A stretch of DNA of 64,000 nucleotides from Agarilytica sp033852165 (GTDB lineage Bacteria > Pseudomonadota > Gammaproteobacteria > Pseudomonadales > Cellvibrionaceae), in assembly GCA_033852165.1 (NCBI GenBank), contig JAWSUZ010000054.1, positions 62,001 to 126,000 on the forward strand, read 5' to 3'. The notes beneath the pieces are model-generated. The model was not told the DNA's origin and did not search any database. It saw nothing but the letters and a program-made list of their open reading frames with translations. Each line of letters opens with the position of its first letter. Positions within the stretch are counted from its first letter, which is position 1. Shown in pieces: positions 9,619 through 18,828 of the stretch. The translations under genes and the position numbers were made by a program.

Positions 9619-10779
9619 ATGGCTTGGAACGAGCCTGGTAACAAAGACCCTTGGGGTGGTGGTAATCGTGGTAATGATGGTCCTCCCGATTTAGACGAAG
9701 CTTTGAAAAGCCTACAAAAGAAACTGTCGGGTATTTTTGGCGGCGGTCGTGGCGGAAGCAATGGCTCGGGCGGATCAGGCGGTATTAATTCCACCATTGT
9801 TATGGTCGTATTGATTATTGCTGCTTGTGCTTATTTTATTGCGGGTGCGGCGGTTGTGAATGAACAAGAACGAGCCGTAGTGTTGCGCCTGGGTGTCTAT
9901 AGCGAGACGAAAGGGGCTGGATTTCGTTGGAATCCACCGTTGATCGATAGGGTATTCACAGAAAATGTTACCAAAGTAAGAAACTGGACAACAACAGAGC
10001 AAATGTTGACCAAGGATCTTAATATTGTTGATATTAAATTGTCTGTTCAGTACGTCATTGATGATGCGCGGGATTTTGTTTTGAACGTCCGTGACCCTCA
10101 ATCGAGTTTACGGCAGGCGGCGAACAGTGCGTTACGCCATGTGGTTGGCTCATCCGTAATGCATGACGTGTTGACTCAGGGCAGGGGTAAGGTAGCCGTT
10201 GATATTCAGGTGCGTTTGCAACAATACCTGAATGACTATAAGACGGGAATCTTGATTGATAAAGTGAATATTGAAGATTCTAACCCTCCAGTCGAGGTGC
10301 AGTCAGCCTTTGATGACGTCATTAAGGCGAGGGAAGACGAAGAGCGTTATAAAAACCAAGCCGAAGCGTATTCCAGAGGCGTGATTCCAGAAGCCAAAGG
10401 TCGTGCTCAGCGAGTGATCGAAGAAGCTACCGCGTATAGGGCGCAAGTTATTGCCGAAGCTGATGGTGAAGCTCAGCGTTTCGAGTATCTACTCGATGAG
10501 TATAAAAAGGCTCCAGTGGTAACTCGACAACGTTTGTATCTCGATGCTATAGAAGAAGTCATGTCCAACTCATCCAAAATAATGGTGGACGTTGAAGGTG
10601 GTAATAACATGTTGTATTTACCTCTGGATAAAATCATCAGTAATTCGGGGAGCGGTTCATCCTCAGCAAGGAGTGGTGGCGGTCTTAATGCCTCGGATCG
10701 TGATGTTATTGTTAATCAAGTGGTTGAGCAGCTTCGTCGTGAAATTGCTACCAGTACCCGTCGTAGGGAGGGTCGCTAA
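9619..10779 (+). CDS. hflK: FtsH protease regulator subunit HflK
   Basis: Membrane SPFH-family protein that with HflC forms a cage around the FtsH protease. I choose ATG at 9619 (MAWNEPGNKDPWGGG, the conserved N-terminus), with GGAG six bases upstream, over an in-frame TTG at 9607. The N-terminus is Gly/Asp-rich, a single membrane helix follows (about 58-76), then the SPFH domain and an Ala/Glu-rich coiled region. The last base of its stop is the first base of the hflC ATG, so the pair is coupled. Confidence 0.95.
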   Translation: MAWNEPGNKDPWGGGNRGNDGPPDLDEALKSLQKKLSGIFGGGRGGSNGSGGSGGINSTIVMVVLIIAACAYFIAGAAVVNEQERAVVLRLGVYSETKGAGFRWNPPLIDRVFTENVTKVRNWTTTEQMLTKDLNIVDIKLSVQYVIDDARDFVLNVRDPQSSLRQAANSALRHVVGSSVMHDVLTQGRGKVAVDIQVRLQQYLNDYKTGILIDKVNIEDSNPPVEVQSAFDDVIKAREDEERYKNQAEAYSRGVIPEAKGRAQRVIEEATAYRAQVIAEADGEAQRFEYLLDEYKKAPVVTRQRLYLDAIEEVMSNSSKIMVDVEGGNNMLYLPLDKIISNSGSGSSSARSGGGLNASDRDVIVNQVVEQLRREIATSTRRREGR

Positions 10780-11651
10780 TGTCTCCTAGAGCAATATTTT
10801 TACTTGTTGTTTCGGTTGTTGCAGTTTTTATTGCCGCAAATTCCGCCTATGTCGTCAATGAATTTCAACGGGGCGTGCTGTTACGTCTGGGGAAAGTCAT
10901 CGATAACGATTTGCAGCCTGGCCTTCATTTTAAAGCGCCTTTTGTCGATAACGTCCGTAAATTTGATGCCCGTATTTTGACGCTGGATGCTCGCCCAGAG
11001 CGATTCCTGACTGTCGAGAAGAAAAGCATGATGGTCGATTCCTATGCTAAATGGCGCATCATTGATGTGGGCAAGTTCTATACCGCGACAAACGGTGAAG
11101 AAGACCGTGCTCAGCGTTTATTGGCTCAGCGTATCAGTGAAGGTTTGCGTAACGAATTTGCAAACCGTTCTTTGCAAGACGTCGTGAGTGGTGAACGTAA
11201 TCAACTTATGTTGGATATTGCGGATGAGCTGAATAGGTTTACTCAGACCTCTTTGGGCGTTGAAATTGTTGATGTGAGAGTGAAGAAGATCGATCTTCCT
11301 GATGAAGTGCGTGAGCCTGTATACAGTCGTATGCGCGCAGAGCGTGAACGAGAAGCCCGCGAGCATCGCGCTAAAGGTAAGGAGCAATCTGAGCGGATTC
11401 GCGCAGATGCTGATCGTCAGCAAACGATTATCAAAGCTAACGCCTATCGTGATTCAGAGTTCTTGCGCGGTGAAGGGGATGCTAAAGCAGCTGCAATCTA
11501 TGCAAAAGCGTACAAGCGTGACCCTGAGTTTTATGCCTTTGTGCGCAGTTTAACGGCATACAAAGCAACTTTTAGCAGTAAATCCGATATTATGTTGCTA
11601 GATCCTGATAGTGACTTTTTCCGTTATTTAAATAGCTCCAAAGGTAAGTAG
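10779..11651 (+). CDS. hflC: FtsH protease regulator subunit HflC
   Basis: Partner of HflK in the FtsH-HflKC membrane complex. An N-terminal membrane helix (about 4-24) is followed by an SPFH domain (VNEFQRGVLLRLGKV) and the charged helical segment (MRAEREREAREHRAKGKEQSERIRADAD, about 198-225) typical of HflC. The C-terminal part SLTAYKATFSSKSDIMLLDPDSDFFRYL is the family signature. Length 290 is normal. An intrinsic terminator follows about 45 bases after the stop, closing the hflKC unit. Confidence 0.96.
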   Translation: MSPRAIFLLVVSVVAVFIAANSAYVVNEFQRGVLLRLGKVIDNDLQPGLHFKAPFVDNVRKFDARILTLDARPERFLTVEKKSMMVDSYAKWRIIDVGKFYTATNGEEDRAQRLLAQRISEGLRNEFANRSLQDVVSGERNQLMLDIADELNRFTQTSLGVEIVDVRVKKIDLPDEVREPVYSRMRAEREREAREHRAKGKEQSERIRADADRQQTIIKANAYRDSEFLRGEGDAKAAAIYAKAYKRDPEFYAFVRSLTAYKATFSSKSDIMLLDPDSDFFRYLNSSKGK

Positions 11652-11696
11652 CGAAATTAGGCTGTCTAACAGCGCTAAAATTCGTTAAAATGAATT

Positions 11697-11725
11697 AACC
11701 GGCCCCTGATGGTGCCGGTTTTTTT
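11697..11725 (+). terminator. Rho-independent terminator after hflC
   Basis: AACCGGC at 11697-11703 pairs with GCCGGTT at 11714-11720 around a 10-base loop, followed by a run of T to 11725. It lies just downstream of hflC on the plus strand. Confidence 0.85.
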
Positions 11726-11796
11726 ATGCGCAGAAGAATATCGATTTTATAGATAGAGTAATCCCAGTAAGGCAAATCATTTAGGAGCCTATAATT

Positions 11797-11982
11797 GTGT
11801 GGCTAGTATTTGCCCAGGCCGTATGCCTTCTGCTAGTGATCGAAGGGTTTCTTCCGTTCTTATACCCTCAGCGTTGGCGTAAAGCCGTTGAGACATTGGC
11901 TTCTATTAATGATCGGCAGCTCCGGCTTATGGGGTTTGTAAGTATGCTGATTGGAGCTGCATTGTTGTTTTTTATTAAATAA
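11797..11982 (+). CDS. DUF2065 family membrane protein (YjeT-like)
   Basis: Small inner-membrane protein of unknown function. It starts with GTG at 11797, with AGGAG at 11783-11787 upstream. Two hydrophobic segments (about 2-20 and 42-60) flank a short basic loop (PQRWRKAVETL) and the segment RQLRLMGFVSMLIGAALL, the DUF2065 pattern. Its place between hflC and hisZ/purA matches E. coli yjeT and the Pseudomonas order, which supports reality despite 61 residues. Confidence 0.85.
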   Translation: MWLVFAQAVCLLLVIEGFLPFLYPQRWRKAVETLASINDRQLRLMGFVSMLIGAALLFFIK

Positions 11983-12115
11983 TGTCGCAATCGCTGAGCT
12001 AGTTGAGAATCCGGTAGAGCGATTAATAAAGTATTGAGAATTAAAGAGTTAAAGAGCTGCGCGTGCCCATGTGTTGGGACGCATTTACAGTTGATCAATC
12101 AAGGTCCAGTAAAAT

Positions 12116-13297
12116 ATGAGTAAAGTAGATCGTTGGCTTTTGCCTGACGGCATAGAAGAAGTCTTGCCCGCTCAAGCGCGTGAGATGGAAGGTTTACGGC
12201 GTGAATTGGTCGATTTATTCGAGCGCTGGGGTTACGACTATGTGATTCCGCCAATGGTTGAATTTACAGATTCTTTGCTTACTGGCTCAGGTCGGGATAT
12301 TGATCTGCTCACATTTAAGATAACCGATCAGCTTTCTGGTCGAACCCTAGGCATTCGCGCGGATATTACACCGCAAGCCGCTCGTATGGATGCACACAGT
12401 CTGAAACGTTCAGGGGTTAATCGTTTGTGCTACGCCGGGCATGTATTGCATACAACGCCAAAATCGCCTCTGAGTTCACGCTCTCCTCTCAAAGTCGGTA
12501 TTGAGATGTTCGGGGTGGCTGAGCTTCAGGCTGAAGTCGAAGTTATCAGTCTTTTGATTGAAACACTGATACAAGCCAAGCTGAAAAAACAATATATCGA
12601 TATTGGTCATGTGGCTATTTTCCGTTCTCTTGCCGAAATGGCTGGGCTAAGTCCAGAGCAAGAAAACAACCTGTTTAATTTGCTTCAACGAAAGTCGTTC
12701 AGTGAAATCGATGAGTGGTTAGATGCTCATGTCGCTGATGAAGCGCACAGGTCATATTTGAAGGCACTGCCAAAGTTATCAGGTGGTAAGAAGGTCTTAA
12801 TTCAGGCGAGAGAATGTCTCGCTGGGGCGCCTTCAGCGGTTATTAGTGCGTTGAATGATTTAGAATGCCTGTCTCAACATATTGAAAAATGTTACCCCGA
12901 GACGCAACTATATTTTGATCTGAGTGAGCTGAGAGGCTATCACTACCACACAGGCATTGTTTTTGGGGCATTCACACCGGGTGTTGGCAATGCTATTGCC
13001 AATGGTGGTCGTTATGATCACGTAGGTGAGGCGTTTGGCCGTGCGCGCTCAGCGACGGGTTTTGATATCGACCTCAGTATGTTGTGTCGAGTGAATGCTT
13101 CGGCAGAGGTTGTCGGAGACGGTATTTTTGCTGTAGCAAGCGATGATGATAGACAGTGGCAGGTGGTTCAGAAGCTGAGGCAAGGTGGTGAACGAGTTGT
13201 CATGGCGATGTCTGGCCAGCAGGCACCTTTAGAATATCAGCTGTGTGATCGAGAATTGGTTATTGATAGTGATCAATGGGTGGTTAAACAGCTTTAG
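12116..13297 (+). CDS. hisZ: ATP phosphoribosyltransferase regulatory subunit HisZ
   Basis: Catalytically silent histidyl-tRNA-synthetase paralogue that binds the short form of HisG and makes it active in histidine synthesis. It has class II synthetase fold segments: WLLPDGIEEVLP at the start, IRADITPQAARMDAH, and GGRYDHVGEAFGRARSATGFDIDL near the C-terminus. It lacks a C-terminal anticodon-binding domain, which separates it from HisS. Length 393 is normal. Its presence implies a short-form HisG elsewhere. It lies between yjeT-like and purA, as in Pseudomonas. Confidence 0.93.
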   Translation: MSKVDRWLLPDGIEEVLPAQAREMEGLRRELVDLFERWGYDYVIPPMVEFTDSLLTGSGRDIDLLTFKITDQLSGRTLGIRADITPQAARMDAHSLKRSGVNRLCYAGHVLHTTPKSPLSSRSPLKVGIEMFGVAELQAEVEVISLLIETLIQAKLKKQYIDIGHVAIFRSLAEMAGLSPEQENNLFNLLQRKSFSEIDEWLDAHVADEAHRSYLKALPKLSGGKKVLIQARECLAGAPSAVISALNDLECLSQHIEKCYPETQLYFDLSELRGYHYHTGIVFGAFTPGVGNAIANGGRYDHVGEAFGRARSATGFDIDLSMLCRVNASAEVVGDGIFAVASDDDRQWQVVQKLRQGGERVVMAMSGQQAPLEYQLCDRELVIDSDQWVVKQL

Positions 13298-13378
13298 TTT
13301 TGTTTTCATGTTTTGAAAGTCTCGGTCGCGTTACGGCCGGTTTCCAGTTTTTAGTTAAGTAGCTTTGAGTGAATTGTA

Positions 13379-14677
13379 ATGGGTAAGAATGTTGTCGTTT
13401 TAGGGTCGCAATGGGGTGACGAAGGTAAAGGGAAAATCGTCGATCTGTTGACTGAAGAGGTGAGTTTAGTGGCTCGCTTTCAGGGTGGTCATAATGCCGG
13501 GCATACCCTTGTTATAGAAGGTGAAAAAACGGTTTTGCATTTGATTCCCTCCGGTATTTTACGTGAGAACGTCACCTGTCTAATTGGCAATGGTGTGGTT
13601 GTTTCCCTTGAAGCATTACTCAAAGAAATGGCTGAGCTGGAAGAAAAAGGCGTGCCAGTAAAAGACCGGCTGCGAATATCACCTTCGTGTCCGTTGATTT
13701 TACCTAGTCATGTTGCGTTAGATCAGGCGCGTGAAATCAAGCGTGGCAGTGACAAAATTGGCACGACAGGTCGAGGCATAGGGCCCGCATATGAAGATAA
13801 AGTGTCTCGCCGTGGCCTGCGTTTAGGTGATGTTCTCAAACCTGAGTTATTTGCTTCTAAGCTTCACGAAGTTCTCGATTTTCACAATTTCATGTTGACG
13901 GAATATTACGGCAGTGAAGCTTTAGATTTTGATAAAGTGCTCTCCGATACAATGGCCCTTGCCGATCAAATAAAACCCTTACTACTTGATGTCTCTGATT
14001 ACTTGCATTGTGCGCGTGAAAGAGGCGAAAGTATTTTGTTTGAGGGCGCTCAAGGCTCGTTGCTTGATATTGATCACGGTACATATCCGTTCGTGACTTC
14101 TTCGAATACGACGGCTGGAGGAACCGCAACGGGTTCAGGCTTTGGTCCTCTGTATCTCGACTATGTTTTGGGTATTACGAAAGCGTATACGACCCGCGTA
14201 GGTTCAGGCCCGTTTCCCACCGAGTTGAATTGCAGTGTCGGTGAGCACCTAGGTGTTAAGGGGAATGAATTTGGGGCGACCACAGGACGTAAAAGACGTA
14301 CGGGTTGGTTTGACGCGGTAGCAGTGAAGCATGCGGTCCGCATTAACAGTATGTCGGGTATTTGCCTAACGAAGTTAGACGTGTTGGACGGCTTGGAAGA
14401 AGTTAAAATTTGTGTCGCCTATGAAGATGCTGAAGGGAATTCAATAGGGATTCCTTCCGATGCGAGTGGTTGGGAGAGCGTGCAGCCAGTATATGAAACG
14501 ATGCCAGGCTGGACGGAAACCACCTTTGGTGTTCAAATTTTAGAAGAGTTACCGGAAGCGGCGCTGAATTATATTAAACGATTGGAAGAGCTATCCGGCA
14601 TTCCCATCGATATTGTATCCACCGGTCCTGATCGAGTTGAAACGATTGTGCGCCGCAGCCCGTTTGCGGCGGGGTGA
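13379..14677 (+). CDS. purA: Adenylosuccinate synthetase PurA
   Basis: Makes adenylosuccinate from IMP, aspartate and GTP, the first step from IMP to AMP. The N-terminal GSQWGDEGKGKIVDLL is the GTP-binding signature with the catalytic Asp; HNAGHTLV, GTTGRGIGPAYEDKVSR (IMP contact) and FPTELNC follow. Length 432 is normal. It lies 81 bases after hisZ on the same strand. Confidence 0.97.
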   Translation: MGKNVVVLGSQWGDEGKGKIVDLLTEEVSLVARFQGGHNAGHTLVIEGEKTVLHLIPSGILRENVTCLIGNGVVVSLEALLKEMAELEEKGVPVKDRLRISPSCPLILPSHVALDQAREIKRGSDKIGTTGRGIGPAYEDKVSRRGLRLGDVLKPELFASKLHEVLDFHNFMLTEYYGSEALDFDKVLSDTMALADQIKPLLLDVSDYLHCARERGESILFEGAQGSLLDIDHGTYPFVTSSNTTAGGTATGSGFGPLYLDYVLGITKAYTTRVGSGPFPTELNCSVGEHLGVKGNEFGATTGRKRRTGWFDAVAVKHAVRINSMSGICLTKLDVLDGLEEVKICVAYEDAEGNSIGIPSDASGWESVQPVYETMPGWTETTFGVQILEELPEAALNYIKRLEELSGIPIDIVSTGPDRVETIVRRSPFAAG

Positions 14678-14806
14678 TTAGTGGAGTTGTTGTTTAGGGG
14701 GTAGATCTGCGAGCGAATATTGTTAGAAGATATTGAGCTATAGCGAGCCACTTTATTGCTATATTGACTACAATTAGTGGATGATCCCTAACATGTTATT
14801 TCGTTA

Positions 14807-15151
14807 ATGAGTTCCGAACGGCGCGAGTACCAGCGATTCGCTGTCAACTGGCGTGGCCGTGTTGCCTATGATGGCGAAGTTTATGACGTGATGATATGGG
14901 ATGTATCCAGGGGGGGGATTGGCGTTGTCTTTCCCTTCTTGATATCTCATGGAGCTCCAATGAGTGTCGAATTTCATGTTAAATATGCTGGGAAAATGTG
15001 TCGAATTAGAGCCAAGACACGCGTTGTATTTAATACAATTCTAGCCGATAACGGTGGCGCTAAACTAGGTTTACAGTTTACAGCTGTTTCTAAAGATGAA
15101 ATGCATATTTTGGGTAATGTTTTACAAATGATGGGTGAAGAGGATGGTTAG
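14807..15151 (+). CDS. PilZ-domain protein, probable c-di-GMP receptor
   Basis: A 114-residue protein that is almost only a PilZ domain. Both c-di-GMP contact motifs are visible: R-x3-R in RREYQRF (residues 5-11) and D-x-S-x-x-G in WDVSRGGIGV. The domain ends with GGAKLGLQFTAV. There is no membrane segment. Single-domain PilZ proteins usually act as soluble adaptors for motility, pilus or polysaccharide machinery; the partner here is unknown. It stands alone between purA and rnr. Confidence 0.88.
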   Translation: MSSERREYQRFAVNWRGRVAYDGEVYDVMIWDVSRGGIGVVFPFLISHGAPMSVEFHVKYAGKMCRIRAKTRVVFNTILADNGGAKLGLQFTAVSKDEMHILGNVLQMMGEEDG

Positions 15152-15280
15152 ATTTTCTGAGTCTTTCTATCGCAACTCTCCTTTATAATAAATTGAGTCT
15201 CAACCATCGATGGGTTTAGGTTTTATTCATTGCCGTTATAATCTTAAAAATAATTACTGACTTGGGTGTGAAACTATCTC

Positions 15281-17908
15281 ATGGCGCGACATGTTGCGCG
15301 GCCCATAAGGGATAATCGATTGAAAAAAAAGAAACAAAAAAGTTTAAAAGATCCTTTTGCTGAGCGCGAAGCAGCGACCTATGAAAACCCCATTCCCAGC
15401 CGGGAGTTAATTTCCGAATTGCTGGCCAAAGCTTCTGGCCCTCTTAATTTTTCTCAATTATTGAATGATCTTGGGCTAGTTTCTGATGAGCAGTCAGAAG
15501 CTTTGAGACGCCGATTACGTGCGATGGTAAGAGACGGTCAGCTTATCTTTAATCGGAAAAAAGAATTTTGCCTGATCAGCAAAATGGATTTAGTGCGTGG
15601 CCGAGTGCAAGGTCATCGAGATGGTTTTGGTTTTCTAATCCCTTTGGACGGCTCTCCTGACATCTACTTAACCAATCGACAAATGCAAAAAGTATTTGAT
15701 GGCGATGAGGTTCTTGTAAGCCCCGGACGAACAGACTTTAAGGGGCGGCGAGAAGGCAAAATTGTCGAAATTTTGGTGCGAAAAACAACACAAATGGTTG
15801 GGCGTTTTGTGGATCAGGGGGGAACGTTCTATGTTCGACCCGACAACCCTCGCCAAAACCAAGATGTCATTATCCCGCAGGAAAATAAAAATAACGCAGA
15901 GCCAGGGCAGTTTGTAGTCGTTGAAATTGTTCAGCAGCCCGATCGGCATAGAAAAGCCATTGGCTCCGTTGTAGAAATTCTGGGCAATCATATGGCCCCA
16001 GGAATGGAAATCGATGTGGCGATTCGTTCCTACGGAATTCCACATACCTGGCCCATGGAAGTGCAAGAGCAAGCGAGCCACTTCACTGCTGATGTGAAGG
16101 ATAGCGACAAAGAAAATCGTATTGATTTGCGTCACTTACCGTTTGTCACAATTGATGGTGAGGATGCCCGAGATTTCGATGACGCCGTGTATTGTGAACC
16201 CAAGCGTTCAGGAGGCTGGCGTCTTTTTGTGGCAATTGCCGACGTGTCTCACTATGTTGGCTTAGGGACGCCATTGGATCAAGAAGCCATTGTTCGTGGC
16301 AGTTCCGTGTATTTTCCTGACTTTGTTGTGCCGATGCTTCCTGAAGTCCTTTCAAATGGCTTGTGCTCACTAAATCCGCATACTGATCGTTTATGCATGG
16401 TGTGCGAAATGACCATTAGTGCCACAGGAAAAATAAGCGGCTACATCTTTTATGAAGCGGTCATGCATTCCCAGGCGAGACTGACTTATACCAAAGTTGG
16501 CAAAATGATTGCGGAAAAGGCAGATCCTCAAAGTGCTATCCGGAATGAGTACGATTCCGTGGTTCAGCATGTCGACGATCTTTATTCCTTGTATTTACAA
16601 TTGCGAACGACTCGTGAAGTTCGCGGCGCTATCGATTTTGAGTCAAATGAAACGCGGATCTTATTTGATGAGAGCCGCAAAATTGACAAAATCGTGCCGA
16701 TTGAGCGCAACGAAGCTCACAAGCTTATTGAAGAATGTATGTTGGCGGCGAACGTTTGCGCTGCGAAATTTTTAGAGGCTCATAAAATACCCGCGTTATA
16801 TCGCGTTCATGAAAGTCCCAGTGAAGAAAAAATAGAAATGTTATTGGCGTTTCTTAAAGAGATGGGCTTGGGTATGAAGAGCTCTGGCGATATTACCCCT
16901 CAGGATTATCGAGATGTATTAGCGCAAATAGGGGATAGGCCGGAGGCGCATTTAATTCAGACCGTTATGTTGCGAAGTATGAATCAGGCGCGCTATCAGC
17001 CCGACAACAAAGGGCACTTTGGTTTGGCGTATAAAGCGTATGCGCATTTTACTTCGCCAATTCGTCGTTACCCTGACCTGCTAGTGCATCGCGGTATTCG
17101 AGCACTTATTCGTTCGGATGTAGCAACGAATAAGGTAAAACGCGTTGATGGCGCTCTTATAGTTGCTTTTGCAAAAGCGTATCCATACAGCAATAGCGAC
17201 ATGGAGGGCCTGGGAGAAAGTTGCTCAACAACTGAGAGGCGTGCCGATGAGGCGACGCGGGATGTTGTGAGCTGGCTTAAATGTGAGTATTTGCAGGAGC
17301 ATGTTGGATCCGAGTTTGGCGGTGTGATTAGCGCCGTGACCTCGTTTGGCTTATTTGTTGAGTTAAGTGATATTTATATTGAAGGCTTGGTTCATATCAC
17401 ATCTCTCCCGCAAGACTACTACCATCACGAAGCAGCACATCACCGCCTAGTTGGTGAAAGAACCGGGCGTGTTTTTCGTATAGGGGATGAATTGCGTGTT
17501 CAAGTTATGAGGGTTAACTTGGATGAGCGGAAAATTGACTTTGAATTGATCGGCGTTAAAAATAATCGCGACCGTAAAGATGGGCGTAAAGGCGGCGGGC
17601 ATAAAAAGTCTTCTGCCCGCGCATCTAAAAAATCTGATGTGAAAGCGGCTGATGATGGAGGTCGAAAAGTTCGTAAACGACCAGTGAAGAGTGGCTCGAC
17701 TGCTGAAGAAGCGATTAAGCCTAAGAAAAAAGCTAAGTCCGGCGCCAAAACGGCTCCTGATAAAAAGAAAAAGAAGAGTGCCAAACAAAAAAATGCTGCT
17801 GGGAAAATGCCTGCGAGCAATCAGGGCGCATCGAAAAAGACGCCATCTGCAAAAAAGAAACCTAAGCGGTCTTCAAATAAAAGTACAGCTAAAAAAAGTC
17901 CAGAATAA
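15281..17908 (+). CDS. rnr: Ribonuclease R
   Basis: Processive 3'-5' exoribonuclease for structured RNA, also used in trans-translation and rRNA quality control. Domains in order: winged-helix RNase R N-domain (about 35-105), two cold-shock domains (about 105-280), the RNB catalytic domain with metal-binding GEDARDFDDAV near 292, an S1 domain (about 675-755), and a very basic tail from about 765 to 875 rich in Lys/Ala/Ser. At 875 residues it is longer than E. coli RNase R because of the tail. rlmB begins 4 bases after the stop codon. Confidence 0.96.
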   Translation: MARHVARPIRDNRLKKKKQKSLKDPFAEREAATYENPIPSRELISELLAKASGPLNFSQLLNDLGLVSDEQSEALRRRLRAMVRDGQLIFNRKKEFCLISKMDLVRGRVQGHRDGFGFLIPLDGSPDIYLTNRQMQKVFDGDEVLVSPGRTDFKGRREGKIVEILVRKTTQMVGRFVDQGGTFYVRPDNPRQNQDVIIPQENKNNAEPGQFVVVEIVQQPDRHRKAIGSVVEILGNHMAPGMEIDVAIRSYGIPHTWPMEVQEQASHFTADVKDSDKENRIDLRHLPFVTIDGEDARDFDDAVYCEPKRSGGWRLFVAIADVSHYVGLGTPLDQEAIVRGSSVYFPDFVVPMLPEVLSNGLCSLNPHTDRLCMVCEMTISATGKISGYIFYEAVMHSQARLTYTKVGKMIAEKADPQSAIRNEYDSVVQHVDDLYSLYLQLRTTREVRGAIDFESNETRILFDESRKIDKIVPIERNEAHKLIEECMLAANVCAAKFLEAHKIPALYRVHESPSEEKIEMLLAFLKEMGLGMKSSGDITPQDYRDVLAQIGDRPEAHLIQTVMLRSMNQARYQPDNKGHFGLAYKAYAHFTSPIRRYPDLLVHRGIRALIRSDVATNKVKRVDGALIVAFAKAYPYSNSDMEGLGESCSTTERRADEATRDVVSWLKCEYLQEHVGSEFGGVISAVTSFGLFVELSDIYIEGLVHITSLPQDYYHHEAAHHRLVGERTGRVFRIGDELRVQVMRVNLDERKIDFELIGVKNNRDRKDGRKGGGHKKSSARASKKSDVKAADDGGRKVRKRPVKSGSTAEEAIKPKKKAKSGAKTAPDKKKKKSAKQKNAAGKMPASNQGASKKTPSAKKKPKRSSNKSTAKKSPE

Positions 17909-17911
17909 ACT

Positions 17912-18664
17912 ATGACCGATCAAGATAAAATTTATGGTATTCACGCAGTTCAGGCTTCGTTGAAAACAACCGCACATAAAATAACAGCACTCTACGTTTT
18001 TAAAGGACGTCGAGACCAAAAGATTCAAAAAATTACTGATGCAGCTCACAGCCATAATCTCAAAGTCAATTTCGTTGACAAAAAAGAGCTTGATGCCCTT
18101 TGTCAGGGGAATCATCAAGGTGTTGTAGCGCTTGTGGAGCGGGGCAAAGTCTTAGAGGAGGCGGATCTCTATCAGATGGTTAAAGATGCTAAGAAAGATC
18201 CGCTCATTCTTATTTTGGATGGCGTAACAGATCCTCATAATTTGGGTGCTTGCTTGCGGAGTGCTGATGGCGCTGGCGTAATGGCGGTAGCTATTCCAAA
18301 AGATAATTCAGCTGGCGTAAGTGACACTGTTCGGAAAGTAGCCTCAGGAGCGGTGGAGACAATTCCGGTTATTCCTGTTACAAATTTAGCGCGTTGTATA
18401 AAAAAATTACAGGAACTTGGTTTGTGGGTTACAGGACTTGCCGGTGAGGCTGACACGTCTCTCTACGATGATGATCTGACCGGGCCGAGGGTTGTAGTGT
18501 TAGGCGCCGAAGGTTCCGGTATGCGCCGCTTAACAAAAGAGCATTGTGATTTTTTGGTGAAAATCCCTATGCAGGGAAGTGTGTCGAGCCTTAATGTTTC
18601 TGTGGCTACCGGAGTCGTATTGTTTGAGGCGTTACGCCAGCGCCAACTGAAAAATCCTGATTAA
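17912..18664 (+). CDS. rlmB: 23S rRNA 2'-O-methyltransferase RlmB
   Basis: SPOUT/TrmH-family enzyme that methylates G2251 in 23S rRNA. The N-terminal substrate-binding domain (IYGIHAVQASL) is followed by the trefoil-knot catalytic domain: LDGVTDPHNLGACLRSADG, VVLGAEGSGMRR near 198 and IPMQGSVSSLNVSVATG, the three SpoU motifs. Length 250 is normal. It begins 4 bases after the rnr stop, the same rnr-rlmB pairing as in E. coli. Confidence 0.96.
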   Translation: MTDQDKIYGIHAVQASLKTTAHKITALYVFKGRRDQKIQKITDAAHSHNLKVNFVDKKELDALCQGNHQGVVALVERGKVLEEADLYQMVKDAKKDPLILILDGVTDPHNLGACLRSADGAGVMAVAIPKDNSAGVSDTVRKVASGAVETIPVIPVTNLARCIKKLQELGLWVTGLAGEADTSLYDDDLTGPRVVVLGAEGSGMRRLTKEHCDFLVKIPMQGSVSSLNVSVATGVVLFEALRQRQLKNPD

Positions 18665-18828
18665 TTATTTATCGCCGGATTAAATGAATTATGGAAAACT
18701 TAGGCGAAACCTAATTAAAGGATCTAAGCTGATTAAGAAGCCCTCGTAATTGTTTAATAACAATAAAACAATTGTTAGAGGTTTGTGTTCAGGTTTTTTT
18801 GAACGCGTAATTTATTTTGATACGGCTT

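Noticed and set aside
18748..18773. AT-rich inverted repeat AATTGTTT/AAACAATT after rlmB
   Set aside because: Eight weak base pairs and no T-run; could be chance in an AT-rich gap.
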